DNA of 64,000 nt from Pseudobacteriovorax antillogorgiicola (GCF_900177345.1 NZ_FWZT01000009.1:62001-126000); one strand, 5' to 3'. Counted from the first letter of the stretch, positions 34,601 through 44,034 are shown. Numbers and translations are program-made. The notes: generated by a model not told the origin, from the letters alone.

Positions 34601-35515
34601 ATGGGACGCCACCTTTTCGGTAAAGAATCACTCGATCGCCATTCCATTCAGAAAGCGGCTACGATGCCGATGCCCCGTGGTGTGTTCTTTGTGAAGCCGG
34701 ACTACTTCGATGTGGACCATGCCTTAAATCCTCATATGCTTGATGCCGATGGCAAGCCTCACAAAATTTCAAAGAGCTTGGCAGATGAGCAATGGCAGGC
34801 CCTCAAAGAGGTTTATCAGGGCTTAGGTTTGCAAACCAAGGTACTTGCAGCCAAACAAGGCTGTCCGGACATGGTTTTTTGCGCCAACCAGTCCTTTCCG
34901 TACCTAGATCAGCAAGGTCGACCATCTGCTTTGATGAGCAATATGGCAGATGATACCCGCCATGCTGAAGTTGAGTCTATTGCTGATTCTTTAAAAAACC
35001 TCGGCTTTCAAACCTCCTACCTACCGGAGCGAACACCAACAACTTTGCTCGAAGGTATGGGAGATGCGCTTTGGGTTCCCGGAAAGCGGTTCATCTGCGG
35101 GGGCTATGGCTTTCGAACTCATGCCAGTATCTATGAATCGGTATCGAGGCTTGTTGATGCGCCTATCTTAGCTTTAGAGCTTAAGAATCCAAAGTTCTAT
35201 CATCTGGACACATGCTTGAGCATATTGAATGAAACCACTATTCTAGCGTGCCGGGAGGCATTTCAAGACTCTGATTGGCAGGCACTAGAAACTGTCTTTG
35301 ATCAGATCATTATGGTTCCATTGGTGGAGGCAGACTCCCCAGGTTTTGCTTGTAACGCTCACTGCCCCGATGGCAAGCATGTGATTTTGCAGCAAGGTAA
35401 CCCAGAAACCGAAAGGCTTCTGGAGCTCGCTGGTTTCACTCCTATCCCGCTGGATACCAGTGAGTTCATAAAATCTGGTGGAAGCGTTTTCTGTATGAAG
35501 CAGATCTACTTTTAG
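34601..35515 (+). CDS. DDAH/amidinotransferase-fold hydrolase
   Basis: A 304-aa protein of the guanidino-group-modifying (amidinotransferase/arginine deiminase) superfamily. The catalytic residues are visible: LLEGMGDALW (Glu151 region), FYHLDTCLSIL (His201) and GGSVFCMKQIYF (Cys298). An ANQSF segment near residue 95 also fits. The length and motifs fit dimethylarginine dimethylaminohydrolase-like enzymes, but related members act on ornithine or other substrates. The sequence does not decide the substrate. GGAG lies a few bases before the ATG. The stop overlaps the convergent fxsA end by four bases. Confidence 0.82.
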   Translation: MGRHLFGKESLDRHSIQKAATMPMPRGVFFVKPDYFDVDHALNPHMLDADGKPHKISKSLADEQWQALKEVYQGLGLQTKVLAAKQGCPDMVFCANQSFPYLDQQGRPSALMSNMADDTRHAEVESIADSLKNLGFQTSYLPERTPTTLLEGMGDALWVPGKRFICGGYGFRTHASIYESVSRLVDAPILALELKNPKFYHLDTCLSILNETTILACREAFQDSDWQALETVFDQIIMVPLVEADSPGFACNAHCPDGKHVILQQGNPETERLLELAGFTPIPLDTSEFIKSGGSVFCMKQIYF

Positions 35516-36030
35516 CGATCGGATCGATCCGAAATGGGATCGATGTCGATGACATTGGGATCGTGCTGATGCCTGGGGGCGTTGGTGGTGCCAGGTGACG
35601 ATGAGTAGTAGGCAACGTGAACATGACCTCGTTGCACCTGGTTTTGCAGCCAACGCTTCACAGTGCCCTTAAGGGCGTTTCGAGACACTGGAATCATCAA
35701 GATAAAGCCAACCACATCGGTGAAGTAGCCTGGCGTGAGGAGTAAAACCCCACCAACTAGAATCATGGCGCCGTCCACAAGCTCTTCACCAGGAATTTGA
35801 CCCCGAGCAGAGGCTTCCTGCATGCGCCTGAGAACCTGAAAGCCCTGAGATCTTGCGAGATTTGCGCCAATAGCGCCCGTTAGTAGAATCGAACCTATGG
35901 TGACAAGGAGAGCTTCTCCCCCTCCCAGAAAGCTGGCTAAGTGACCGTGAATCTTAAGGAGAAAGATTATTTCAAGGATGGGGATTAGCGTCATTAACAG
36001 AAAAAGTCTAAAGAACATATTAACCTTCAT
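35512..36030 (-). CDS. fxsA: FxsA family membrane protein
   Basis: A 172-aa protein with the FxsA fold: LFLLMTLIPILEIIFLLKIHG, the TIGSILLTGAIGANLARSQG helix, GGVLLLTPGYFTDVVGFILM and LKGTVKRWL. Three to four transmembrane helices are expected. In E. coli FxsA counters exclusion of phage T7 by F plasmid PifA; its normal role is unclear. The C-terminal tail is hydrophilic and Asp/Pro/His-rich. The upstream EamA gene ends 54 bp away on the same strand, so both may be co-transcribed. Confidence 0.86.
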   Translation of the reverse strand: MKVNMFFRLFLLMTLIPILEIIFLLKIHGHLASFLGGGEALLVTIGSILLTGAIGANLARSQGFQVLRRMQEASARGQIPGEELVDGAMILVGGVLLLTPGYFTDVVGFILMIPVSRNALKGTVKRWLQNQVQRGHVHVAYYSSSPGTTNAPRHQHDPNVIDIDPISDRSDR

Positions 36031-36084
36031 TGTGCAGTTGGGCGGGCCCAGTCATTTCACAATGTAAGTCTAAGAGACTATTTG

Positions 36085-36957
36085 TCAATGGGCTGAGATA
36101 ATCACCACCCCGACAGTTGCCAGAATAGCTGCCACAGCCTTTCGCGTTGTGAACTCCTCTTTTAGGACAACTACAGCCAATATGACTGTGAAAATGGTGG
36201 AGGTTTGGTTCAGTACGGATGCTACGGAAGCTTGCAAGTACTTATAACCTGCAATCCAAAGACTAATAGAGACATAGGCACTGAGAAAGAATGCGATAAA
36301 CACAAGAAACTTTCGCTGCATACCCCAAAGCTGGAGGATCTCCGCGCGCTTATGCTTCAAAAGAAACATTGGCGGCAGGGAGCCTAAAACTCCAGCGACC
36401 ATACGAATCGTAATTATCCAAAAAAGGGGGACCTCTTCAAACATAGGTTTCACGATCAAAATTCCTCCGGCCATGGTTAGGAGGCCGAGGCTCATTAAGA
36501 TACTGCCTTTTAGCGAGTTCTCAGTTTTTGCTTGTGAGCCTTTTTTAGGTAAAACCAAAAACAGTGAGGCGCCGATAGCCAGAACGCCAAGTCCTTGTGT
36601 GAAGTTGATGGTTTCACCGAAGAAAATCACTGACAGAGTGATGACGAAGGGGGCGAATAAACATTCTAAAATAGCAACTTTGGATGCCGTCAGGAGGTTC
36701 ATGGCTTTGAGCACCATTGCATCTGCGATCCCGATCCCGAAAAAGCCAGACAGGAATAAGAGTGTCAGGTTCAAGGTGGATATCTCAGGCAGGGGGCCAT
36801 CCACGAGATAGGCCGTGGGAATGAGTAGGGCCAAGCCTAGAGTATTCTTGCCTAAATTTAGTACGATCGGGTGAACGTGATTGCTCGCTATCTTGAGCAA
36901 GATAACCGAAAGTGACCAAGTAAACGCACACGCAATTGCGATAATAATGCCAAGCAT
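36085..36957 (-). CDS. EamA/DMT-superfamily transporter
   Basis: About 290 aa with ten predicted hydrophobic helices in two repeats: AIACAFTWSLSVILLKIASN opens the first and SLGLLTMAGGILIVKPMF the second. It ends with the typical SVASVLNQTSTIFTVILAVVVL then ATVGVVIISAH. ATG 36957 is chosen because GAGGG lies five bases upstream; the alternative GTG 36969 adds four residues. Drug/metabolite transporter family members export amino acids, purines or other small molecules; the substrate here is unknown. It is divergent from nothing close and is followed by fxsA. Confidence 0.85.
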   Translation of the reverse strand: MLGIIIAIACAFTWSLSVILLKIASNHVHPIVLNLGKNTLGLALLIPTAYLVDGPLPEISTLNLTLLFLSGFFGIGIADAMVLKAMNLLTASKVAILECLFAPFVITLSVIFFGETINFTQGLGVLAIGASLFLVLPKKGSQAKTENSLKGSILMSLGLLTMAGGILIVKPMFEEVPLFWIITIRMVAGVLGSLPPMFLLKHKRAEILQLWGMQRKFLVFIAFFLSAYVSISLWIAGYKYLQASVASVLNQTSTIFTVILAVVVLKEEFTTRKAVAAILATVGVVIISAH

Positions 36958-37023
36958 GAAGACCCTCACGTTACAAATCCGAAAGGGCTTTTAGCATGGT
37001 TGATGGCTACTGACTAGCCTCAT

Positions 37024-37884
37024 CTAAGAGGCTTTTTTCTCTTCACCTTCATTGGAAACCTTCTTAAAAAAACGTGCGGTTTCGAATTGGACCGGTTCGT
37101 ACATGTCTTGGAGTCCGGTAATGGACTCAGCGCAGCCTAGCACCAGATAACTCTCTGGTTTCATATACTGGTTGAGCTTTTTTAAAATATCTTTCTTCAT
37201 CTCTGGAGTCTGATAGATCAGCACGTTACGACACAGGATAAGATCAAACTTCCCTGATAAGTTCCACGATTCAAGTAAGTTGAAGTGAGAGAACTTCACT
37301 CGATTTCTAATGTTATCGGAAATCTCCCACAGAGGGCCTGTTGGGTCGGATTGTTCCGATTGCTTAAAGTACTTTACCAGATTGATTGAGCTAAGGCCCC
37401 GTTGCACCTCAAGCTGCGTGTAAAGGCCAGACTGAGCCTTATCGAGGACTCGTTTCGAAAAGTCTGTGGCGAATATTTCATAGTTTAATTGTGGGTAGAT
37501 GGTCCTTAGGTTTTCTAACTCCATAGCCAAAGAGTAGGGCTCTTGGCCAGTGGAACAAGCAGCCGACCAAATTCGGATTTTATGGCCCGGCTCCGCCGCA
37601 AGGGGCTTGATGGCTTCTTTGATGATTGCATGAAATACCTTTGCATCTCGAAAGAACGAAGTTTCGTTATTGGTTGCGATATCGAGTATATAGCGAATGA
37701 CGGCATCATCCTTTAAGATCAGCGCTTTTCGTTGCAACTCATCAATTGAAGCAAAACCAAAGTGAGACATCGCATTTTCAAGTCGTGTTTCTAACTGATA
37801 GTAATTGACTTGGGTATAAACAATGCCGATTCTATCGAATATAAACTTAGAGAAGGACTCTAAGACTGATTCGTTAATATCCAT
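37024..37884 (-). CDS. cheR: Chemotaxis protein methyltransferase CheR
   Basis: A 286-aa protein: an N-terminal helical domain (FDRIGIVYTQVNYYQLETRLENAM), then NNETSFFRDAKVFHAI. The SAM-binding domain has IWSAACSTGQEPYSLAM, the ATDFSKRVLDKAQSGLY segment, FDLILCRNVLIYQTPEMK and a C-terminal YLVLGCAESITG. It methylates glutamates of receptors using S-adenosylmethionine. It is the last gene of the chemosensory operon and is 1 bp downstream of the cheY stop. No receptor gene lies nearby, so the receptor must be elsewhere. Confidence 0.93.
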   Translation of the reverse strand: MDINESVLESFSKFIFDRIGIVYTQVNYYQLETRLENAMSHFGFASIDELQRKALILKDDAVIRYILDIATNNETSFFRDAKVFHAIIKEAIKPLAAEPGHKIRIWSAACSTGQEPYSLAMELENLRTIYPQLNYEIFATDFSKRVLDKAQSGLYTQLEVQRGLSSINLVKYFKQSEQSDPTGPLWEISDNIRNRVKFSHFNLLESWNLSGKFDLILCRNVLIYQTPEMKKDILKKLNQYMKPESYLVLGCAESITGLQDMYEPVQFETARFFKKVSNEGEEKKAS

Positions 37885-37885
37885 G

Positions 37886-38254
37886 TTATGCTACCTTTCG
37901 CCCCAAAACCATTTCCAACTTCTCAAATAGAATATCTTTGGTAAATGGTTTCATAATGTACTCATTGGCTCCACCTTCTAGGGCTTCCGCGATGTTCTTC
38001 ACATTGTTTCGCGATGTCACCATCAGGATTGGAATTGCACAGCCCTGCTCACGGAGGGCCTTGAGCGCTTCTACGCCAGACAACTGCGGCATCTCCCAGT
38101 CGAGTAAGATTACATCGACCGAGAGGCCTCCTTTGATTTGATCGAGAGCCTCTGTTCCATCGTAGGCGTGCTCCAGCTCATGGGGAGTATCCACAAACAT
38201 GGCTTCGATAAAGCCATGTACGGATCGGGAATCATCGGTAACTAGAATTTTCAT
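37886..38254 (-). CDS. cheY: CheY-like response regulator
   Basis: A 122-aa single receiver domain. Phospho-acceptor Asp52 is in VILLDWEMP; the acidic pair is in LVTDDSRSV; ILMVTSRN gives the Thr switch and IMKPFTKD the conserved Lys. Within a cluster with two CheA kinases and CheB, it is the likely output. No FliM or other target is present, so the output might be a pilus, gliding motor or another pathway. Confidence 0.9.
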   Translation of the reverse strand: MKILVTDDSRSVHGFIEAMFVDTPHELEHAYDGTEALDQIKGGLSVDVILLDWEMPQLSGVEALKALREQGCAIPILMVTSRNNVKNIAEALEGGANEYIMKPFTKDILFEKLEMVLGRKVA

Positions 38255-38263
38255 GATTGTCTC

Positions 38264-39094
38264 CTAAGCCACATATTCGTTCAAACGAGAAATCACGTTT
38301 GAAAAATTTGATCTTGATATATCGTTTACCCAGAATTCCTGCTCTGAGCCACTGACATCGATAAATCGGTGCAATTCCCACATGACATCGAGAGTTTTCA
38401 GGCATGTCTGCTGTAACGAGGCTAGATCTTGAAAACATCCTAAGCCTTGATGGGAGATTTTTTCGACAAGACATGCGAGCTTCTCGCAAATAGTGAATGA
38501 TACTTCCATTCGTGCAAAGCTTGCCGCTGCTGTTAGCTGCTGTACAATTTCTTCTAGATTGGCCAAGGTTTCAGCGTCAGCGGTGCCCTCCGTAAATTTA
38601 TGGAACCCCTTTTCTAAAGACTCTTTGACCTCGGCAGAGAAAAAGTCGATATACTGTCGTTTTGTTTCGCCACTTACCTGCGGAAATGTGAAATCATAGC
38701 TCAGATTTGGGTCGGTTGGTGCGGGTATGTTTTGGTTTGGCGTCGGAGCATTGGTGTGTGCCAGTTCATCACTCAGGGTCGATAGATCGACTCCAAACTG
38801 ATCGACTAATATTTGACCAATAGGGGAGCGCTCCCTCTTTTGAATGGACTTCACCTTTTGGTCAATCTCGTCATTCCAGTAGCTCAGGGACTTGCAGGTC
38901 GCTGCAAACGACTCACCTCGATCGCGATCCGAAATTGCCTCGATAATCTGTTCAGCTGTGAGAAGGCCATCTTCGTAGACAATTTGAATAGGAGATGGAA
39001 GCTGGTTGCTTTGGCTTACCAATGCTTTCACTAGATCTGACTTTTGTATCAAACCTTTATCAATCAATTGGGTTCCAAAAAAACTCATGTTCAC
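38264..39094 (-). CDS. Chemosensory-operon protein with GspE-N/MshEN-like start
   Basis: A 276-aa cytoplasmic protein. The first ~110 residues (FGTQLIDKGLIQKSDLVKAL, then GLLTAEQIIEAI and RSPIGQILVDQFGVDLSTL) are clearly related to the neighbouring 131-aa protein. The pattern 'iG..L.d.G.i....L..AL..Q' is that of GspE-N/MshEN-type helical domains. After a Pro-rich linker comes a second helical region (YIDFFSAEVKESLEKGFHKF; EIVQQLTAAASFARME). This part recalls phosphatase or HPt-like bundles of chemotaxis pathways, without clear catalytic residues. It lies between the 131-aa gene and cheY, 9 bp from cheY. The role is unknown; it may be a pathway adaptor or phosphatase. Confidence 0.65.
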   Translation of the reverse strand: MNMSFFGTQLIDKGLIQKSDLVKALVSQSNQLPSPIQIVYEDGLLTAEQIIEAISDRDRGESFAATCKSLSYWNDEIDQKVKSIQKRERSPIGQILVDQFGVDLSTLSDELAHTNAPTPNQNIPAPTDPNLSYDFTFPQVSGETKRQYIDFFSAEVKESLEKGFHKFTEGTADAETLANLEEIVQQLTAAASFARMEVSFTICEKLACLVEKISHQGLGCFQDLASLQQTCLKTLDVMWELHRFIDVSGSEQEFWVNDISRSNFSNVISRLNEYVA

Positions 39095-39099
39095 AGCTC

Positions 39100-39495
39100 C
39101 TAAGATGCGGCCGATAGGCCATAGGCCTCGGGGTCTTCGATAACATTGGAAATATACTCATCCATCTTTACTGTAAGGTCTTCCAGGCTGATCAGATCTT
39201 CATCTACTAGAATTCTAAATATGGAAGGAACTTCTTTGATAATCACAGCTTCCAATTTTTGGTCGATAGCTTTGGACCAAATCTTTAGATCTCGGCAACT
39301 TTGTTCGAAGCTAACTTCGTTCTGTGCTTGATGAGCATAAACTTGCAGCATCTCATCTTCAGACAAAATCCTATTTTCAAATAGCAGAGTAGGCAAGCTT
39401 GGGTTCGCCTGAGCTTGCTTGATAAATGCATTCACCAAGTCGTCCGCGCTGATGCAACCATCGTGAACTAGAAATTTACAAAAAGATTGACTCAT
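39100..39495 (-). CDS. Short paralogue of the GspE-N/MshEN-like chemosensory protein
   Basis: A 131-aa protein. ATG 39495 is chosen because GGGAG lies six bases upstream and it overlaps the cheB stop (ATGA); an in-frame ATG at 39534 is less likely. Its FCKFLVHDGCISADDLVNAF, RILSEDEMLQVYAHQAQNE, CRDLKIWSKAIDQKL and VPSIFRILVDEDLISLEDL segments align along their length with the N-terminal half of the next gene. It is thus a tandem duplication, truncated relative to its neighbour. Known MshEN domains bind cyclic-di-GMP; whether this one does is not established. Role in the pathway unknown. Confidence 0.65.
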   Translation of the reverse strand: MSQSFCKFLVHDGCISADDLVNAFIKQAQANPSLPTLLFENRILSEDEMLQVYAHQAQNEVSFEQSCRDLKIWSKAIDQKLEAVIIKEVPSIFRILVDEDLISLEDLTVKMDEYISNVIEDPEAYGLSAAS

Positions 39496-40604
39496 TGGCT
39501 TCTCCCAATCAATCGAGCAATGGAATGGCAGCATTCTTCGATACTTTGTACGGCATCATAAGCCCCTACTCGGTAAACTGATCCAGGCATACCCCATACA
39601 ACAGAAGACTTCTCGTCTTGTATTACTACGCAGCCGTTATGATTCTTGATCTCGCAGCAACCATCAGCACCATCACCACCCATTCCAGTCAAGATCATTC
39701 CCAATACACCCTTGCCGTAAACTTCTGCGGCGGATTCAAAAAGGTAGTCTACAGCGGGTCGTACCGAGTTTCTCTTGTCGCGCTTGTCTAGGGCCGTATA
39801 GATCCGATCATTGGAAATTTTTAGGCTCAGGTGGAAGTCTCCCGGAGCCACATAAATGATATTCTCAATGGGCTCGAAGTGTTTGGCTTCTTTTGCTGGA
39901 ATGCCTGTTTGATCCTCGATACTCTTAGCCAGAGTACGGGTGAAGACCGGCGGCATGTGTTGAGCTATCAGAACAGGGGTTTTCAAAGGCCCTCGAATGG
40001 TGCTAAACAGTTCCTTGAGGGCAACCGGACCCCCAGTTGAGCTGCCGATGACACACACTTTAGGAATAAAGTTTGCGAGTGTATACTTTTTCCACTTGGG
40101 AGGCGGGGCATCGATAATTTTTTTTCGCGGGGCTATAGTGGTATCACCAACAGCGATTTTTCCAGTACTGACTCCCACCCCTGCTCCTGTACTTGTGTTT
40201 GTGGACCGACCTGTGAATTGTAGGGCCTTTGGAATTAATTGATCTTTAACGTGCTGAAGCGCCAGTTCGAAGTTCTGTACGTTCTGGGGTTTGGTAACGA
40301 AATCACAGGCGCCGTGTTCTAAAGCTTCTAAAGTTGCGTCAGCTCCACGAGCAGTTAGCGATGAGAAAACAATCACCTTCGATCTTAGGCCGAGGCGCTT
40401 CATCTCTTGAAGGGTCTCTATACCATTTAGTTCCGGCATTTCCAGATCGAGAATTATTAAGTCGTAGGCGCCTTTGGCCAACTTATTGATCGCAATCCTG
40501 CCATTTGCAGCAACATCAATATCCTTAAAGTGTTCGCACGATGTCAGCGCCGATTTGATCTGGCTACGAAATACTACAGAATCATCTACAACCAGTGCTT
40601 TCAT
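39492..40604 (-). CDS. cheB: Chemotaxis response regulator protein-glutamate methylesterase CheB
   Basis: A 370-aa protein. The N-terminal receiver has DLIILDLEMPELNG (phospho-Asp), VIVFSSLT and FVTKPQN. A Thr/Gly/Val-rich linker (residues ~135-165) leads to the CheB esterase domain: CVIGSSTGGPVALKEL (nucleophile Ser), LIAQHMPPVF (His) and ILTGMGGDGADG (Asp). It demethylates or deamidates receptor glutamates when phosphorylated. The stop overlaps the ATG of the next gene (ATGA) and cheW ends 9 bp upstream. Confidence 0.94.
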   Translation of the reverse strand: MKALVVDDSVVFRSQIKSALTSCEHFKDIDVAANGRIAINKLAKGAYDLIILDLEMPELNGIETLQEMKRLGLRSKVIVFSSLTARGADATLEALEHGACDFVTKPQNVQNFELALQHVKDQLIPKALQFTGRSTNTSTGAGVGVSTGKIAVGDTTIAPRKKIIDAPPPKWKKYTLANFIPKVCVIGSSTGGPVALKELFSTIRGPLKTPVLIAQHMPPVFTRTLAKSIEDQTGIPAKEAKHFEPIENIIYVAPGDFHLSLKISNDRIYTALDKRDKRNSVRPAVDYLFESAAEVYGKGVLGMILTGMGGDGADGCCEIKNHNGCVVIQDEKSSVVWGMPGSVYRVGAYDAVQSIEECCHSIARLIGRSQ

Positions 40605-40613
40605 AAGCGTTCC

Positions 40614-41084
40614 TTACGCTGCTTTATCATTATTGTTCTGCTCATTCAGATAGAACATGACCTTATCAATATCGATGATGCTCAGGAGCTGACTCGAAAC
40701 CTTGTAAACGCCCGCTAAAAATCGCCGAGTACTCTCTGGAATTGTGTTGGGAGTAGGCTCAAAGTCGCTCGATTGAACTTCCATAACATCCCCGATCTTA
40801 TCTACCTGGAACGAGATCAAGAATCCTTCGATCTTACAAACCACGTTGAGTACCTCGGATGTTTCATCTTTGGGAAGGCTGAAAAGCTCCCGCAAGCCGA
40901 TAGCAGTAGCGACCTGCCCCCTGAGGTTGATGAGACCTCTGACGTATGCTGGTGCCAATGGTATCCCTGTGGTTTGCATGTCTCGAACAATTTCTTGGAC
41001 CCGAGTGACGTCTAAGCCATACAAGCGATCACAAACGTAGAAAGTCGAGAATTGTTCGGTATTTTGAACCTTATTACCTGGCAT
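40614..41084 (-). CDS. cheW: CheW-like coupling protein
   Basis: A 156-aa protein of the CheW fold: FYVCDRLYGLDVTRVQEIVRDMQTTGIPLAPAYVRGLINLRGQVATAIGL contains the signature IPxAPxYVxGLINLRG. A normal second subdomain follows (ILSIIDIDKVMFYL). It couples receptors to the CheA kinases. The start overlaps the end of cheA by 11 bp, and the C-terminus is Asn-rich (LNEQNNNDKAA). Confidence 0.93.
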   Translation of the reverse strand: MPGNKVQNTEQFSTFYVCDRLYGLDVTRVQEIVRDMQTTGIPLAPAYVRGLINLRGQVATAIGLRELFSLPKDETSEVLNVVCKIEGFLISFQVDKIGDVMEVQSSDFEPTPNTIPESTRRFLAGVYKVSSQLLSIIDIDKVMFYLNEQNNNDKAA

Positions 41085-44019
41085 CGCTACCTCCCCTCAT
41101 CACAATTTCTTGAATACAGTTTAAGAGCTGCTCCTCATTGAGCTTTTCCAAGTATTTGATAAAGCCAAGTTCCATCCCCTTATCAATATCAGCCTGACGG
41201 AATCGAGTTGTCACAGCGATCATTGGGATCTTCGATAGATTTTCGTCTCGCTGCACTTGACCAGCAAGGGCATAGCCGTCCATCTTTGGCATTTCGATAT
41301 CAGAGATAACGAGGTTGATCTCGTCTTTAAGCTCGTACATTTGATCCAAAGCGTCTTCTCCATTTTCTGCCGTTGAAACTTCAAAGCCATTGGACTCAAG
41401 AATTGATTTGATATGGTTGCGGAAGAAACGGCTATCCTCGACTACGAGGATATGAGTCTTGCCCTGAGAAGTTTTTGTCTCCTTGCCACCTTGTTCACCA
41501 AGCTTTATGTTATGATTGAAACAGTAATGATCGATAAGGCGCATGGCATCAATAACTACCAAAACACGATCTTTTTCTATAATGCTGCCCATGATGCCTA
41601 CATGAGAGTTGATCTGATCATCGATTTTCGATGTGGAGCTGATAACATCCAAGATCCCCCCTACCTGTAGGCCAAATAATCGATCATATCGTTGGATGAC
41701 TACAATGGCATCTGTTTCGTCGTCCTCCCGCTCGTGTTTATGGTGGGTATCGAAAAACTCGGTGACCGAGATGATTGGTAGCAGTGATCCACGATAGCGC
41801 ACGACTTTTTGGTTGCCAGAATAATCATAGTCTGTTTGCTTGAACTCTTCGAGTCGATTGACTATGGGCAGTGGAAAAGCATACTTACAGTGGTCGTAAA
41901 TATCAACAACAAGGTAGTCAGTCATCGAATCGAGGAATTCTTTGTTTTTCTTAGCAACTGCAGAGAAGTCGACTTCGTCTTCACCAAGATTGATCATAGC
42001 TTTTTCAGCAACGCCCATAACGTCCAGTGTCAGGGCCACGTTACCATCACCCAGTAAGGTCGCCCCAGCATAGATTCCGAGAGCTTTCAGGAAGCTTGTC
42101 AGTGGTTTTACGACAATGTCAGCCGAGTCTTCAATCTCTTCAACAATAAGGCCGAATACCGCCGTTCCAGCTTTTAGAACAACAATGTTGCAGATGGCGT
42201 TGTGAATAAAGTGATCCGTTTCTCTTTCGAGGCCCGTAATCTGTGCAAGGCTTACAAGTGGTAGAAGCTGGCCACGCAGTCTGTAGACCGGCTTGCCATG
42301 AAGAATTTCGATTCTATTTTCTTTATTTTCTTCTTCCTGATTGATGCGAAGAAGCTCTAGTAGCTTCACCTGAGGGATCGCGAAGCGCGATGGTCCTTCT
42401 CGCACAAGGAGAGCGGGAACGATGGCGAGGGTTAGCGGAATCTTGAGAAAAATCGTCGTTCCTTCGCCAGGGATAGCATTGAGATCGATGATACCACCAA
42501 TGCGCTCAATATTGGTTTTAACGACATCCATCCCGACGCCACGCCCTGAAATGTTAGACACGGCTGCTGCCGTAGAAAACCCTGGTGCAAATATTAACTG
42601 GTAGACTTCTTTATCAGACATCATCTTAAGCTGATCGCTACTGATAATGTTTTTTTCCATAGCCTTTTCGCCGATGCGATCTCGGCTTAGGCCTCGGCCA
42701 TTGTCATTGATTTCTATAACAACCTGTCCGCCTTCGTGATAGGACTTAATCGATATGGTACCTAACTCGGGCTTCCCTGCCGACCTTCGATCCTCTGGAG
42801 TTTCCAGGCCATGGTCGGCGGAGTTCCTGACGATATGGGTGAGTGGGTCTTTGACCGCTTCTATCAGGGTTTTATCAAGCTCTGTTTCCGTGCCTTCAAG
42901 TTTGAGTTCAATCTTCTTATTAAGCTCTTTGGCGAGGTCGCGAACAACACGGTGAAACTTTGAAAGAACACTGCCCACAGGCTGCATCCTTGTTTTCATA
43001 ACCTCATTTTGTATCTCAGTCGTCACCAGGTTAATTCGTTGTGATAGCTTCGAGAACTCAGCATCCTTTTGTTCGGTAGCGAATCTGAGAACTTGGTTTC
43101 GCACCAAGACAAGTTCACCGGCCAAATTCATAAGTTTGTCCAACAAAGCGACTTGTACGCGTATGGTTTCTTGACCACCTTCGCTTTTCTTTTCGCGAGA
43201 CTCTGTGGACGTTGCCTTGGCTAATGGCTCAGAAGATACTGGCTTGGTAGGCTCTGGCTTTGTAGCCGTAGAGCTTGCATCACTTGGTTTCGGGCTCGTG
43301 GATTGTTGCTCAGGCTTGGACTGTTGTTTCGGTTCTGAAACCGCAGCAGGTCTTGGTTTCTCTGACTCTACCTTCGCTGTTTGAGGTGCTTGGGGTGCAT
43401 GAGGAGTTGGTTTCGGTTCTGGCTTGGTAGCCTGTGGAGGAGCAACAGGTTCCGTGAGAGATGCTTCCGTCTGGGGCTGGGAAGGCTCTGGTGAAGGGGA
43501 TACTGGGTTTGGGCTTGCCGTCTCTTGAGCAGTCGGTTTAGCTAATGCTCCTTGGCTATCTTGTTTGCCCTCCCTAATATCGTAGCCAACGAAGTCGTCT
43601 CTAAGAAATCTGGAAGTCCCTCCCATGGATGAGACAGTGAGATCGATTAGCTGAGGGATGATTTCTGTAAGTTCACCCTTAGCTTCATGTTCGGCCTGAG
43701 TATCTTTGATGCTGTTTAATAGCTGGCCGATGACATCACAGCCACGATAGATGATGTCAATTAAGTTCAGGTTTAGTGGTGTGATTTCTTGGCGAAGTGG
43801 GTCGAGGCTTGATTCCATTGCGTGAGCGATCATGCCAATCTGATTGAAGCCAAATAACTGCGATGAGCCCTTGATGGTGTGCATATCACGATAGATACTA
43901 CTAAGAGTCTCCTTATCAGGTCCTTCTTTTTCAAGTCTACTGAGCGAAAGTGAGATGCGTTCAAGCATTTCCTCACATTCATTCGTAAACTCCTGAATTG
44001 CTTCTTCCATTGCCGACAT
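41074..44019 (-). CDS. cheA: CheA-type hybrid histidine kinase with C-terminal receiver
   Basis: A 981-aa protein. HPt domain at residues 1-120 with phospho-His47 (RDMHTIKGSS). A Pro/Ala/Thr-rich linker, ~165-280. The H-kinase dimerisation (LLDKLMNLAGELVLVRNQV) and HATPase regions have N box HIVRNSADHGLE, G1 DNGRGLS and G2 GRGVGMD. A CheW domain follows (PALLVREGPSRFAIPQVKL) and a second CheW-like domain (DYLVVDIYDHCKYAFPLPI). A C-terminal receiver has VVEDSRFF, VISDIEMPKMDG and VTTRFRQ. Two CheW-like domains plus a receiver are more than E. coli CheA has. The stop overlaps cheW by 11 bp; the second kinase gene ends 15 bp upstream. Confidence 0.93.
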   Translation of the reverse strand: MSAMEEAIQEFTNECEEMLERISLSLSRLEKEGPDKETLSSIYRDMHTIKGSSQLFGFNQIGMIAHAMESSLDPLRQEITPLNLNLIDIIYRGCDVIGQLLNSIKDTQAEHEAKGELTEIIPQLIDLTVSSMGGTSRFLRDDFVGYDIREGKQDSQGALAKPTAQETASPNPVSPSPEPSQPQTEASLTEPVAPPQATKPEPKPTPHAPQAPQTAKVESEKPRPAAVSEPKQQSKPEQQSTSPKPSDASSTATKPEPTKPVSSEPLAKATSTESREKKSEGGQETIRVQVALLDKLMNLAGELVLVRNQVLRFATEQKDAEFSKLSQRINLVTTEIQNEVMKTRMQPVGSVLSKFHRVVRDLAKELNKKIELKLEGTETELDKTLIEAVKDPLTHIVRNSADHGLETPEDRRSAGKPELGTISIKSYHEGGQVVIEINDNGRGLSRDRIGEKAMEKNIISSDQLKMMSDKEVYQLIFAPGFSTAAAVSNISGRGVGMDVVKTNIERIGGIIDLNAIPGEGTTIFLKIPLTLAIVPALLVREGPSRFAIPQVKLLELLRINQEEENKENRIEILHGKPVYRLRGQLLPLVSLAQITGLERETDHFIHNAICNIVVLKAGTAVFGLIVEEIEDSADIVVKPLTSFLKALGIYAGATLLGDGNVALTLDVMGVAEKAMINLGEDEVDFSAVAKKNKEFLDSMTDYLVVDIYDHCKYAFPLPIVNRLEEFKQTDYDYSGNQKVVRYRGSLLPIISVTEFFDTHHKHEREDDETDAIVVIQRYDRLFGLQVGGILDVISSTSKIDDQINSHVGIMGSIIEKDRVLVVIDAMRLIDHYCFNHNIKLGEQGGKETKTSQGKTHILVVEDSRFFRNHIKSILESNGFEVSTAENGEDALDQMYELKDEINLVISDIEMPKMDGYALAGQVQRDENLSKIPMIAVTTRFRQADIDKGMELGFIKYLEKLNEEQLLNCIQEIVMRGGSDAR

Positions 44020-44034
44020 AGAACGATCCTCTTA

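Noticed and set aside
37000-37050. A GCCTC/GAGGC hairpin with T-run at the cheR end
   Set aside because: It would terminate plus-strand transcription, but no plus-strand gene ends there, and on the minus strand no T-run follows; likely chance.
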